Shown: positions 1 to 4,763 of the stretch, piece by piece
How positions within the stretch are numbered: position 1 is the stretch's first letter
Layout of the letters: each line of letters opens with the position of its first letter
Source of the DNA: Actinomyces sp.
GTDB taxonomy: Bacteria; Actinomycetota; Acidimicrobiia; Acidimicrobiales; Aldehydirespiratoraceae
Direction of reading: 5' to 3'
Assembly (NCBI GenBank): GCA_003697065.1
Contig: RFFY01000021.1
Coordinates: 1-7,453, forward strand
DNA length: 7,453 bases
The notes under the pieces: generated by a model
What the model saw: only the letters and a program-made list of their open reading frames with translations
Database searches by the model: none
What the model was told of the DNA's origin: nothing
Translations under genes and position numbers: made by a program

Positions 1-1395
1 CTCGACGACGCGGTCGAGGCGACCCGGGGCCGGGGACGGATCGAGGCCGTCTTCGGGTCCCAGGAGTTCTTCCGCCTCTGGATCGCCCAGGTCATCTCCG
101 CCACCGGCGACTGGCTGGGGCTCCTCGCCATCATCACCCTGTCGGCCCAGGTGGGCGAGGGATCGAAGGGGGCGGCCATCGCCGTCGTGTTGGCCGCACG
201 TGTCGCACCCGGCTTCTTCCTGGCCACCGCCGCCGGGGTCCTCGTCGACCGGCTCGACCGCAAGAAGGTCATGATCGTCTGCGATCTGGGCCGGGCGGCG
301 GTGCTCGTCACCCTCCCCTTCGTCGACACCCTGGCCGGCCTGGTCCTCGCCTCCTTCGTGCTGGAGATCCTCACCATGATGTGGTCGCCGGCCAAGGAGG
401 CGATCGTCCCCAACCTGGTGCCGACAGCACGCCTCACCAGCGCCAATGCCTTGAACGTGGCCGCCGCCTACGGCATGTTCCCGGTCGCCGCCGGTCTGGC
501 GGCCGTGCTCGCCAAGATCGCCGAGGCCCTCTCCGACGAGGGCTGGGTCGACACCTGGCGCCTCAATCAGGAGGGTCTCGCCTTCTACGTCGACGCCCTC
601 TCCTTCCTCGCCACCGCCCTGATCGTGTGGCGGATCGCCATCCCCCGCCGTCCCCGGGAGGAACGGGGACGCTCCGGCCTGCGCTTCGACCCGGGGGCGG
701 CCTGGCGCGAGCTGCGTGAGGGCTGGCAGTTCGTCGCCGTCGATCCGGTGGTGCGGGCGGTCAATCTCGGCCTGGCGACGGGGGTGGCCGGGGGCGGGAT
801 GCTGGTGCCCCTCGGCGCCCTGTTCGTCGACGACGTCATCGTGGGCCGTGAGGCCGACTTCAACCTGGTCCTGTTCGCCCTGGGCGTGGGCATGGCCCTC
901 GGGGTCGTGACGGCCTCGCTGCTGCAGAACCGCATGGACCGCCCGCGCGTGTTCCCCCTGGCCATCTTCACCGCCGGGGCCGCCCTGTTGGTGGCCGCCT
1001 CCGCCAGCGTGCTGTCGATCGTCGTGCCGGCCGTGTTTGCCCTGGGGTTCGCGGCCGGACCGGTCTACGTGCTGGGCTTCACCCTCCTGCACGAGAACGT
1101 CGACGACGACCTCCGGGGTCGTGTGTTCGCCGGCCTGCTCGTGCTGGTGCGCCTGTGCATGCTCATCGCCCTCGCCGTCGCTCCCCTCCTGTCGGAGTTC
1201 CTCGACCGGCTCGCCCGTCGCTGGTGGGACGGGCACTGGGACCTCATCGGTTTCGGGGTCGACGTGCCCGGTGTCCGCCTGACCCTGTGGCTGGCGGGCC
1301 TCATCATCGTCGCCGCGGGCCTGCTGGCGGCGTGGAGCCTGCGCGGCGCCCGCACGACCGCCGCCACCGAGGCCCTGGCGGCGGAGGCCCCGTGA
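1..1395 (+). CDS. MFS transporter, 5' end outside the window
   Basis: Polytopic inner-membrane protein of the major facilitator superfamily; the substrate cannot be read from the sequence. The frame is open to base 1 and its first codons already read like the family N-terminus: EAVFGSQEFFRLW, then a GDWLG motif entering the first helix. There is no ATG, GTG or TTG in frame before the GTG at 151, and starting there would remove helix 1, so the true start lies upstream. 464 residues are visible. MFS motif A (GVLVDRLDRKK) is at visible residues 79-89, with a weaker copy (NRMDRPRV) in the second half. A conserved RGRVFAGLLVLVRL stretch precedes the last helices. The stop overlaps the GTG of tmk by 4 bases. 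In Streptomyces a related MFS domain is fused to the N-terminus of a large thymidylate kinase (from memory); here the two are separate but coupled. Family call is firm, function unknown. Confidence 0.88.
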   Translation, partial: LDDAVEATRGRGRIEAVFGSQEFFRLWIAQVISATGDWLGLLAIITLSAQVGEGSKGAAIAVVLAARVAPGFFLATAAGVLVDRLDRKKVMIVCDLGRAAVLVTLPFVDTLAGLVLASFVLEILTMMWSPAKEAIVPNLVPTARLTSANALNVAAAYGMFPVAAGLAAVLAKIAEALSDEGWVDTWRLNQEGLAFYVDALSFLATALIVWRIAIPRRPREERGRSGLRFDPGAAWRELREGWQFVAVDPVVRAVNLGLATGVAGGGMLVPLGALFVDDVIVGREADFNLVLFALGVGMALGVVTASLLQNRMDRPRVFPLAIFTAGAALLVAASASVLSIVVPAVFALGFAAGPVYVLGFTLLHENVDDDLRGRVFAGLLVLVRLCMLIALAVAPLLSEFLDRLARRWWDGHWDLIGFGVDVPGVRLTLWLAGLIIVAAGLLAAWSLRGARTTAATEALAAEAP

Positions 1396-2024
1396 ACGGC
1401 CCCGCGGCCGCCCCCGCCGGGCGTCGCCGGGGGCGCCTCATCGCCTTCGAGGGCGCCGACGGGGCCGGCAAGTCGACCCAGGCCCATCTGCTGGCCCGCC
1501 GCCTCGACGCCCTCGAGACGTTCCAGTTCGGTGCCACCCGGGTGGGGGCGGCCATCCGCGACATCGTGCTCGACCCGGACCGGGTCGAACTCGACGACCG
1601 GGCCGAAGCTCTCCTCATCGCCGCCGACAAGGCCCAGCACGTCGCCGAGATCGTCCGGCCGGCCCTGGAGGCGGGCCGCGACGTGGTCACCGATCGCTTC
1701 ACCGCCTCCTCGCTGGCCTACCAGGGTCACGGACGGGGTCTCGACCTGGCCCGCCTGGCGGCGGTGATCGAGTTCGCCACCGGCGGACTCGAGCCCGACC
1801 TCGTGGTGCTGCTCGACATCGAACCGGCGGCGGTACGCGACCGTCTCGGTGAAGCCGACCGGATCGAGGCGGCCGGGGGTGCCTTCCACGAACGGGTCCG
1901 CGCCGGCTACCTGGCTCTGGCCGCCGCCGATCCCCAGCGCTGGGTCGTCATCGACGCCCGCGGCGCCGTCGAGGAGGTGGCCGCCCGGGTCTGGGACGCC
2001 GTACGTGGGAGGCTCGGGTCATGA
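1392..2024 (+). CDS. tmk: Thymidylate kinase (dTMP kinase)
   Basis: Phosphorylates dTMP to dTDP with ATP, in the cytoplasm, for dTTP synthesis. It has 210 residues, the usual length for a stand-alone bacterial enzyme. The P-loop FEGADGAGKST is at residues 19-29, and the DR motif (DRFTASSLAYQG) is at 101-112, where most bacteria have DRY. The C-terminal half keeps the AFHERVRAGYLALA segment typical of the family. The odd point is the usual TREPGGT substrate-binding motif, which reads TFQFGAT at residues 43-49: Arg-Glu-Pro is replaced by Phe-Gln-Phe without a gap. The GTG start was chosen because it overlaps the upstream stop (GTGA) and leaves a short N-terminal tail before the first beta strand. 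The frame is open further upstream, but that stretch is out-of-frame MFS coding sequence. The next gene overlaps it by ATGA. Confidence 0.93.
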   Translation: MNGPAAAPAGRRRGRLIAFEGADGAGKSTQAHLLARRLDALETFQFGATRVGAAIRDIVLDPDRVELDDRAEALLIAADKAQHVAEIVRPALEAGRDVVTDRFTASSLAYQGHGRGLDLARLAAVIEFATGGLEPDLVVLLDIEPAAVRDRLGEADRIEAAGGAFHERVRAGYLALAAADPQRWVVIDARGAVEEVAARVWDAVRGRLGS

Positions 2025-3118
2025 GCGCCACCGCCCCACCTCCGCCCGCCGAGACGGTCACCGACCTCGTCGCCGATCCCTGGGCGCGGATCGTCGGTCA
2101 ACCCGAACTCGTCCGGCGACTCCGGGCGGCGGTCGAATCGCCGGTGCACGCCTACCTGCTCGTGGGGCCACGCGGGGCCGGCAAGCGCACGGCGGCGCGG
2201 GTCTTCGCCGGCGAACTGGTGGCGGCCGCCGACGATCCGGCCCGCGCCGAGCGCCACCGCCGCCTCGCCTGGCGCGAGGAGCACCCCGACATCCACGTGC
2301 TCGACCCCGAGGGCACCCAGCTCCGCCGCGACGAGGAGGCCGAACCCCTGGTGGTGGCGGCCAGCCGGTCGCCGGTCGAGGGGCGGCGCAAGGTGCTCGT
2401 CGTCGACCGCTTCCACACCGCCACCCCGGCCGCCGCCGCCCTCCTGCTCAAGACCGTCGAGGAGCCACCCCCGACGACGATCTTCGTCTTCTGCGCCGAG
2501 GAGGTGCCGCCCGAGCACGTCACCATCGCCTCTCGGTGCACCACCTTCGCCGTGCCGCCGGTGCCGACGCCCGCCGTGGCCTCGGCCCTGGTGGCGGAGG
2601 GACTGGCCGACCCCGACCGGGCCGAGCTCATCGCCGCCGCCGCTCTCGGCAATCTGACCCGGGCCCGTCTGTTGGCCACCGACCCCCGCCTGGTCGTGCG
2701 GCGCGACACCTGGTGGTCGATCCCCGACCGTCTCGACGGGACGGGCGCGGCGGTCGCCGTCCTCGTCGACGAGGTGCGGGGCCTCATCGACGAGTCCCTC
2801 GAGCTGGTCACCGCCCGGCACGCCGCCGAGCGGGAGGCCCTCGACGAGCGCGAGGAGCGCTTCGGCACCCGGGGTTCGGGACGGCGCGATCTCGAGGCCC
2901 GGCACCGGCGCGAGATCCGCCAGGCCCGCACCGAGGAGCTGCGCTTCGGGCTGGCGGTGCTGGCCCGGCGCTACCGCGAGGCCCTGGTCGCCGACCCCGG
3001 TTCCGTCCCCGCGGCGGGGGCCGTCGACCGGATCCGCCAGGCGGCGGCCGCCCTGGTGCGCAATCCCAACGAGGCCCTGTGGCTCCAGGTCCTCCTGTGC
3101 GACCTGCCGCCCCTGTGA
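2021..3118 (+). CDS. holB: DNA polymerase III delta' subunit (clamp loader)
   Basis: Clamp-loader AAA+ subunit that helps load the beta sliding clamp during replication. 365 residues. It starts with the family's IVGQPELVRRLR segment (24-35). A Walker A motif GPRGAGKRT is at 49-57, a Walker B-like strand KVLVVDR at 124-130, LLKTVEEPP at 142-150, and the SRC arginine-finger motif at 171-173. A charged, probably coiled-coil stretch (about 255-300) followed by EELRFGLAVLARRYREAL matches actinobacterial delta' proteins. The four-cysteine zinc module often found between Walker A and B is absent: there is no Cys between residues 58 and 157. That makes it less like DnaX or E. coli HolB, but the C-terminal region and the pairing with tmk support delta'. 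The ATG overlaps the tmk stop, and GGGAGG at 2007-2012 is a good ribosome binding site 8 bases ahead. Confidence 0.9.
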   Translation: MSATAPPPPAETVTDLVADPWARIVGQPELVRRLRAAVESPVHAYLLVGPRGAGKRTAARVFAGELVAAADDPARAERHRRLAWREEHPDIHVLDPEGTQLRRDEEAEPLVVAASRSPVEGRRKVLVVDRFHTATPAAAALLLKTVEEPPPTTIFVFCAEEVPPEHVTIASRCTTFAVPPVPTPAVASALVAEGLADPDRAELIAAAALGNLTRARLLATDPRLVVRRDTWWSIPDRLDGTGAAVAVLVDEVRGLIDESLELVTARHAAEREALDEREERFGTRGSGRRDLEARHRREIRQARTEELRFGLAVLARRYREALVADPGSVPAAGAVDRIRQAAAALVRNPNEALWLQVLLCDLPPL

Positions 3119-3132
3119 CGCGGAGCGGGTGG

Positions 3133-3146
3133 GGCCCGGCGGGGCC
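3133..3146 (+). other. Small GC hairpin after holB
   Basis: GGCCC (3133-3137) pairs with GGGCC (3142-3146) around a 4-base loop, 14 bases after the holB stop. No T tract follows. It could be a weak terminator for the holB operon, but short hairpins like this are frequent in DNA of such composition. Confidence 0.2.
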
Positions 3147-3170
3147 GGCAGAGGAACCCGGGCCGGGGTC

Positions 3171-3179
3171 TGTTAGCTT
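3171..3179 (+). promoter_or_regulatory. Probable extended -10 promoter of the tRNA gene
   Basis: TGTTAGCTT reads as an extended -10 element (TG-N-TAGCTT) and is AT-rich against its surroundings. Its last base lies 11 bases before the tRNA 5' end, which would place transcription start about 4 bases ahead of the mature tRNA. No convincing -35 hexamer is visible, which is common for extended -10 promoters. It may also drive the sigma factor gene downstream. Confidence 0.5.
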
Positions 3180-3189
3180 GCGGGACCAC

Positions 3190-3265
3190 GCCCGAGTAGC
3201 TCAGTTGGTAGAGCAACGCTCTCGTAAAGCGTAGGTCAGGGGTTCGAGTCCCCTCTCGGGCTCCA
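3190..3265 (+). tRNA. tRNA-Thr, anticodon CGT
   Basis: A full cloverleaf can be folded by eye. The acceptor stem is GCCCGAG (3190-3196) with CTCGGGC (3255-3261). The D stem is GCTC/GAGC (3199-3202, 3211-3214). The anticodon stem ACGCT/AGCGT (3216-3220, 3228-3232) is perfectly paired, and its 7-base loop CTCGTAA carries anticodon CGT at 3223-3225, reading ACG (Thr). The T stem AGGGG/CCCCT flanks loop TTCGAGT (3243-3249). The discriminator base is T3262 and CCA is encoded at 3263-3265. There are no mismatches in any stem, so it should be functional. Confidence 0.97.
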
Positions 3266-3285
3266 TCGGCACCGTCCGGTGACCG

Positions 3286-3295
3286 AGGAAGGGAG
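3286..3295 (+). promoter_or_regulatory. Ribosome binding site deciding the sigma factor start
   Basis: The purine run AGGAAGGGAG lies just ahead of the GTG at 3300. The in-frame GTG at 3279 is only 13 bases past the tRNA CCA end and has no such signal, since the bases before it are tRNA acceptor sequence. Confidence 0.65.
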
Positions 3296-3299
3296 CACG

Positions 3300-3920
3300 G
3301 TGGCCGATCCGGCCGACTTCGCCCGCGACGCCATGCCGCTCATGCCGGCGCTGTACGCCGCGGCCCTGCGCATGACGCGCAACCCCGCCGACGCCGAGGA
3401 CCTCGTCCAGGAGACCTACCTCAAGGCCTACCGCGCCTACGACACCTTCCGCGAGGGCACGAACCTCAAGGCCTGGATGTACCGCATCCTCACCAACACC
3501 TACATCAACGGCTACCGGGCCCGTCAGCGACGTCCCGACGAGACCGATCTCGACGACGTCGAGGACCTCTACCTGTACCGCCGGGTCGGCGGCGAGGCGG
3601 GGGCGACACTGGGACGCAGCGCCGAGGACGAGCTGCTCGACCTGTTCAGCGAGCAGGAGGTCAAAGAGGCCGTCGAGAGCCTCCCCGACCACTACCGTCT
3701 GCCCGTGCTGCTCGCCGACGTGGAGGGCTTCTCCTACAAGGAGATCGCCGAGATCCTCGACGTCCCCATCGGGACGGTGATGAGCCGCCTGCACCGGGGA
3801 AGAAAGGCGCTCCAGAAGGCGTTGTACGAATTCGCCAGACGCCGACGTCTCCTGCCCGACGAGGGCGAGGGGGCCGGCGAGCCGGCGGCGGTGGGAAGCG
3901 ACACCGAGGGCGAGGTCTGA
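3300..3920 (+). CDS. sigR: ECF sigma factor of the SigR/SigH thiol-stress type
   Basis: RNA polymerase sigma factor that would direct transcription of thiol-oxidative stress genes. 206 residues from the GTG at 3300. Region 2 runs from about residue 17 to 80 and holds AALRMTRNPADAEDLVQETY (21-40) and NLKAWMYRILTNTYINGYRA (55-74), nearly identical to Streptomyces SigR as I recall it. Region 4 (about 121-175) contains ADVEGFSYKEIAEI followed by the recognition helix PIGTVMSRLHRGRKAL (156-171). The linker and an acidic C-terminal tail (186-206) are variable. The anti-sigma gene follows after 1 base, as in sigR-rsrA. The ECF12 family assignment is firm. Its role as the local SigR is inferred from similarity, the partner gene and a matching promoter at 4316. 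The symbol is by homology; mycobacterial literature uses sigH. Confidence 0.92.
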   Translation: MADPADFARDAMPLMPALYAAALRMTRNPADAEDLVQETYLKAYRAYDTFREGTNLKAWMYRILTNTYINGYRARQRRPDETDLDDVEDLYLYRRVGGEAGATLGRSAEDELLDLFSEQEVKEAVESLPDHYRLPVLLADVEGFSYKEIAEILDVPIGTVMSRLHRGRKALQKALYEFARRRRLLPDEGEGAGEPAAVGSDTEGEV

Positions 3921-3921
3921 G

Positions 3922-4230
3922 ATGGCCGGCTCCGAACGACACGGCGACGCCCCACGCGACGAGATCCCGACCGCGGACGCGGACTGCGATCACGCCCTCC
4001 ACGAACTCGACGGCTACCTCGACGGCGCCCTGACCATCGAGAGACGCACCGTCATCTCGGCCCATGTCGACGAGTGCGGCCACTGCTACTCGGCCTACGC
4101 CTTCCACATCGAGTTGAGGCGGCTCATCGCCCGGGGCTGTCGCGAGGAGGTGCCGCCCTCTCTCGTCGAGCGGGTGCAGCGTCTCCTCGAGGACGCCGCC
4201 CGGGGCGACGGCCACGCCGGCGACCCCTAG
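3922..4230 (+). CDS. rsrA: RsrA-like zinc anti-sigma factor (redox sensor)
   Basis: Small cytoplasmic anti-sigma protein of the zinc-binding (ZAS, zf-HC2) family. In Streptomyces RsrA holds SigR inactive until disulfide formation expels zinc and frees the sigma factor. 102 residues. The motif HVDECGHC gives His48, Cys52 and Cys55, and an upstream Cys22 completes the set. These spacings (26, 4, 3) are the same as RsrA Cys11-His37-Cys41-Cys44. Cys73 falls at RsrA Cys62. The non-essential RsrA cysteines at 3, 31 and 61 have no counterpart. The region after Cys73 (about 77-92) is an amphipathic helix. The start lies one base after the sigma stop, with GAGG at 3912-3915 as a likely ribosome binding site. 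Redox sensing is inferred from the conserved ligands. Confidence 0.9.
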   Translation: MAGSERHGDAPRDEIPTADADCDHALHELDGYLDGALTIERRTVISAHVDECGHCYSAYAFHIELRRLIARGCREEVPPSLVERVQRLLEDAARGDGHAGDP

Positions 4231-4244
4231 GCCGCGCCCGGCTC

Positions 4245-4263
4245 ACGACGGCGTCGGCGTCGT
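4245..4263 (+). other. Weak hairpin after the anti-sigma gene
   Basis: ACGACG (4245-4250) pairs with CGTCGT (4258-4263) around a 7-base loop, 14 bases past the rsrA stop. No T run follows. It may act with the next hairpin to end the sigma operon transcript. Confidence 0.25.
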
Positions 4264-4285
4264 CCACCGGGTCGGTGCCCACAGG

Positions 4286-4299
4286 GTCGCTTCGGCGAC
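4286..4299 (+). terminator. UUCG-tetraloop hairpin, possible T-less terminator
   Basis: GTCGC-TTCG-GCGAC forms a 5-bp stem with the exceptionally stable C(UUCG)G tetraloop. It sits between the rsrA stop and the SigR-like promoter at 4316, where a boundary between the two transcripts is expected. No T tract follows, so termination is inference from position only. Confidence 0.35.
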
Positions 4300-4315
4300 G
4301 ATCGCCGCCGGGTCG

Positions 4316-4341
4316 GGAATCGCGGGGACGCGTCATCGGTT
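4316..4341 (+). promoter_or_regulatory. SigR-type promoter GGAAT-N18-GTT
   Basis: GGAAT at 4316-4320 and GTT at 4339-4341 are separated by exactly 18 bases, matching the Streptomyces SigR consensus (GGAAT-N18-GTT). I found no other GGAAT with a GTT at this spacing on the + strand. The GTT ends 8 bases before the ATG at 4350, so the transcript would begin at or within a few bases of that codon. The cognate sigma gene is 0.4 kb upstream. Confidence 0.6.
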
Positions 4342-4349
4342 GGCCCGGC

Positions 4350-4535
4350 ATGCGGGTTCTGGGTGAACGCTTCACGAGTGCCGAACGACGAACCGGGGTC
4401 GCGCCGACGGGGCGGGTGTGCGCCGAACCCGGCTGCGAGACCCGCCTGTCGATGTACAACGACGGCGACCACTGCGCCCTGCACGCCCCCATGGTCGTAC
4501 CCCGGATGCGCGGCCGCGTGATCGAGGAGCGCTGA
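4350..4535 (+). CDS. 61-residue CX4C/CX2H small protein, likely zinc-binding
   Basis: Function not known. The 61-residue product has a basic N-terminal half, then Cys24-X4-Cys29 (CAEPGC), a TRLSMYNDGD linker, and Cys42-X2-His45 (CALH), ending in a basic tail (PRMRGRVIEER). Four Cys/His ligands in two pairs suggest one structural zinc, or a redox-active site. Similar short actinobacterial proteins with C..PGC...LS.YN...C..H exist as far as I recall, which supports it as a real gene. The ATG at 4350 was chosen because the frame upstream is low-complexity Arg/Ser/Pro with no family character, and because a SigR-type promoter ends 8 bases before it. No ribosome binding site is visible, which fits a leaderless mRNA. 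Possible roles include a small regulator or a thiol-stress effector. Confidence 0.72.
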   Translation: MRVLGERFTSAERRTGVAPTGRVCAEPGCETRLSMYNDGDHCALHAPMVVPRMRGRVIEER

Positions 4536-4551
4536 GCGTCCCGCTCCGACG

Positions 4552-4582
4552 CCCGGACCGGGCCCCCGGGACCGGTTCCGGG
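4552..4582 (+). terminator. GC-rich hairpin after the small CX4C gene
   Basis: CCCGGA (4552-4557) pairs with TCCGGG (4577-4582), and CCGG (4558-4561) with CCGG (4572-4575), leaving a bulged T4576 and a 10-base loop. It starts 17 bases past the stop codon. A G-rich run and no T tract follow, as in many high-GC actinobacterial terminators. Possible end of the small-gene transcript. Confidence 0.4.
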
Positions 4583-4617
4583 GGGCGGCCGGTATGGGGG
4601 CGGGGGACCCGGCGGCC

Positions 4618-4623
4618 TACACT
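4618..4623 (+). promoter_or_regulatory. -10-like element TACACT, leaderless geometry
   Basis: TACACT lies 8 bases before the ATG at 4632. Transcription starting 7 bases past the last T would begin at about 4630, giving an almost leaderless mRNA, and there is no ribosome binding site ahead of the ATG. No clear -35 hexamer is visible in the G-rich upstream stretch. Likely promoter for the 43-residue gene, the metalloprotease, tilS and hpt. Confidence 0.5.
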
Positions 4624-4631
4624 GCCGGGCC

Positions 4632-4763
4632 ATGAGCCTGCTCGCCGTCGTCTGGCACTTCTGGATCGCCCCCGTCCTGACCGTGCTGGCCCTGCTGGCC
4701 GTCGTCGGGACGGTGGCGGGCTATCTCCGCCAGGTCACCGCCAAGCGCTACCCGCGTCAGTGA
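4632..4763 (+). CDS. 43-residue single-span membrane protein
   Basis: Function unknown. The 43-residue product starts MSLLAVVWHFW, has one long hydrophobic segment (about residues 3-32, with Pro14 near the start), and ends in a basic tail (RQVTAKRYPRQ). This suggests one membrane helix with the C-terminus in the cytoplasm by the positive-inside rule. A -10-like element sits 8 bases upstream, and the stop overlaps the GTG of the metalloprotease (GTGA). That coupling and the clean hydrophobic profile are the evidence that it is translated. It may anchor or influence the metalloprotease, but this is only inference from the overlap. Confidence 0.7.
   Translation: MSLLAVVWHFWIAPVLTVLALLAVVGTVAGYLRQVTAKRYPRQ

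Noticed and set aside
151..153. GTG as the start of the MFS gene
   Set aside because: It would delete the conserved first helix, and the frame is open with family-like sequence to base 1.
1065..1889. Minus-strand open frame of 274 codons over the MFS and tmk genes
   Set aside because: Antisense shadow with low-complexity composition and no motif.
3153..3174. GGAAC followed by GTT as a SigR-type promoter ahead of the tRNA and sigma gene
   Set aside because: The spacing is 14 bases rather than 18, and the GTT is part of a better extended -10 element for the tRNA.
1849..3234. Plus-strand open frame of 461 codons over tmk, holB and the tRNA
   Set aside because: Arg/Pro/Gly-rich out-of-frame translation of holB that runs into the tRNA; no domain is visible.
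3279..3281. GTG as the start of the sigma factor
   Set aside because: No ribosome binding site and almost adjacent to the tRNA 3' end; the GTG at 3300 has a strong purine-rich site.
4074..4349. N-terminal extension of the 61-residue protein into the anti-sigma gene
   Set aside because: The extension is out-of-frame anti-sigma sequence and Arg/Ser/Pro-rich filler, and the promoter-like element lies inside it.
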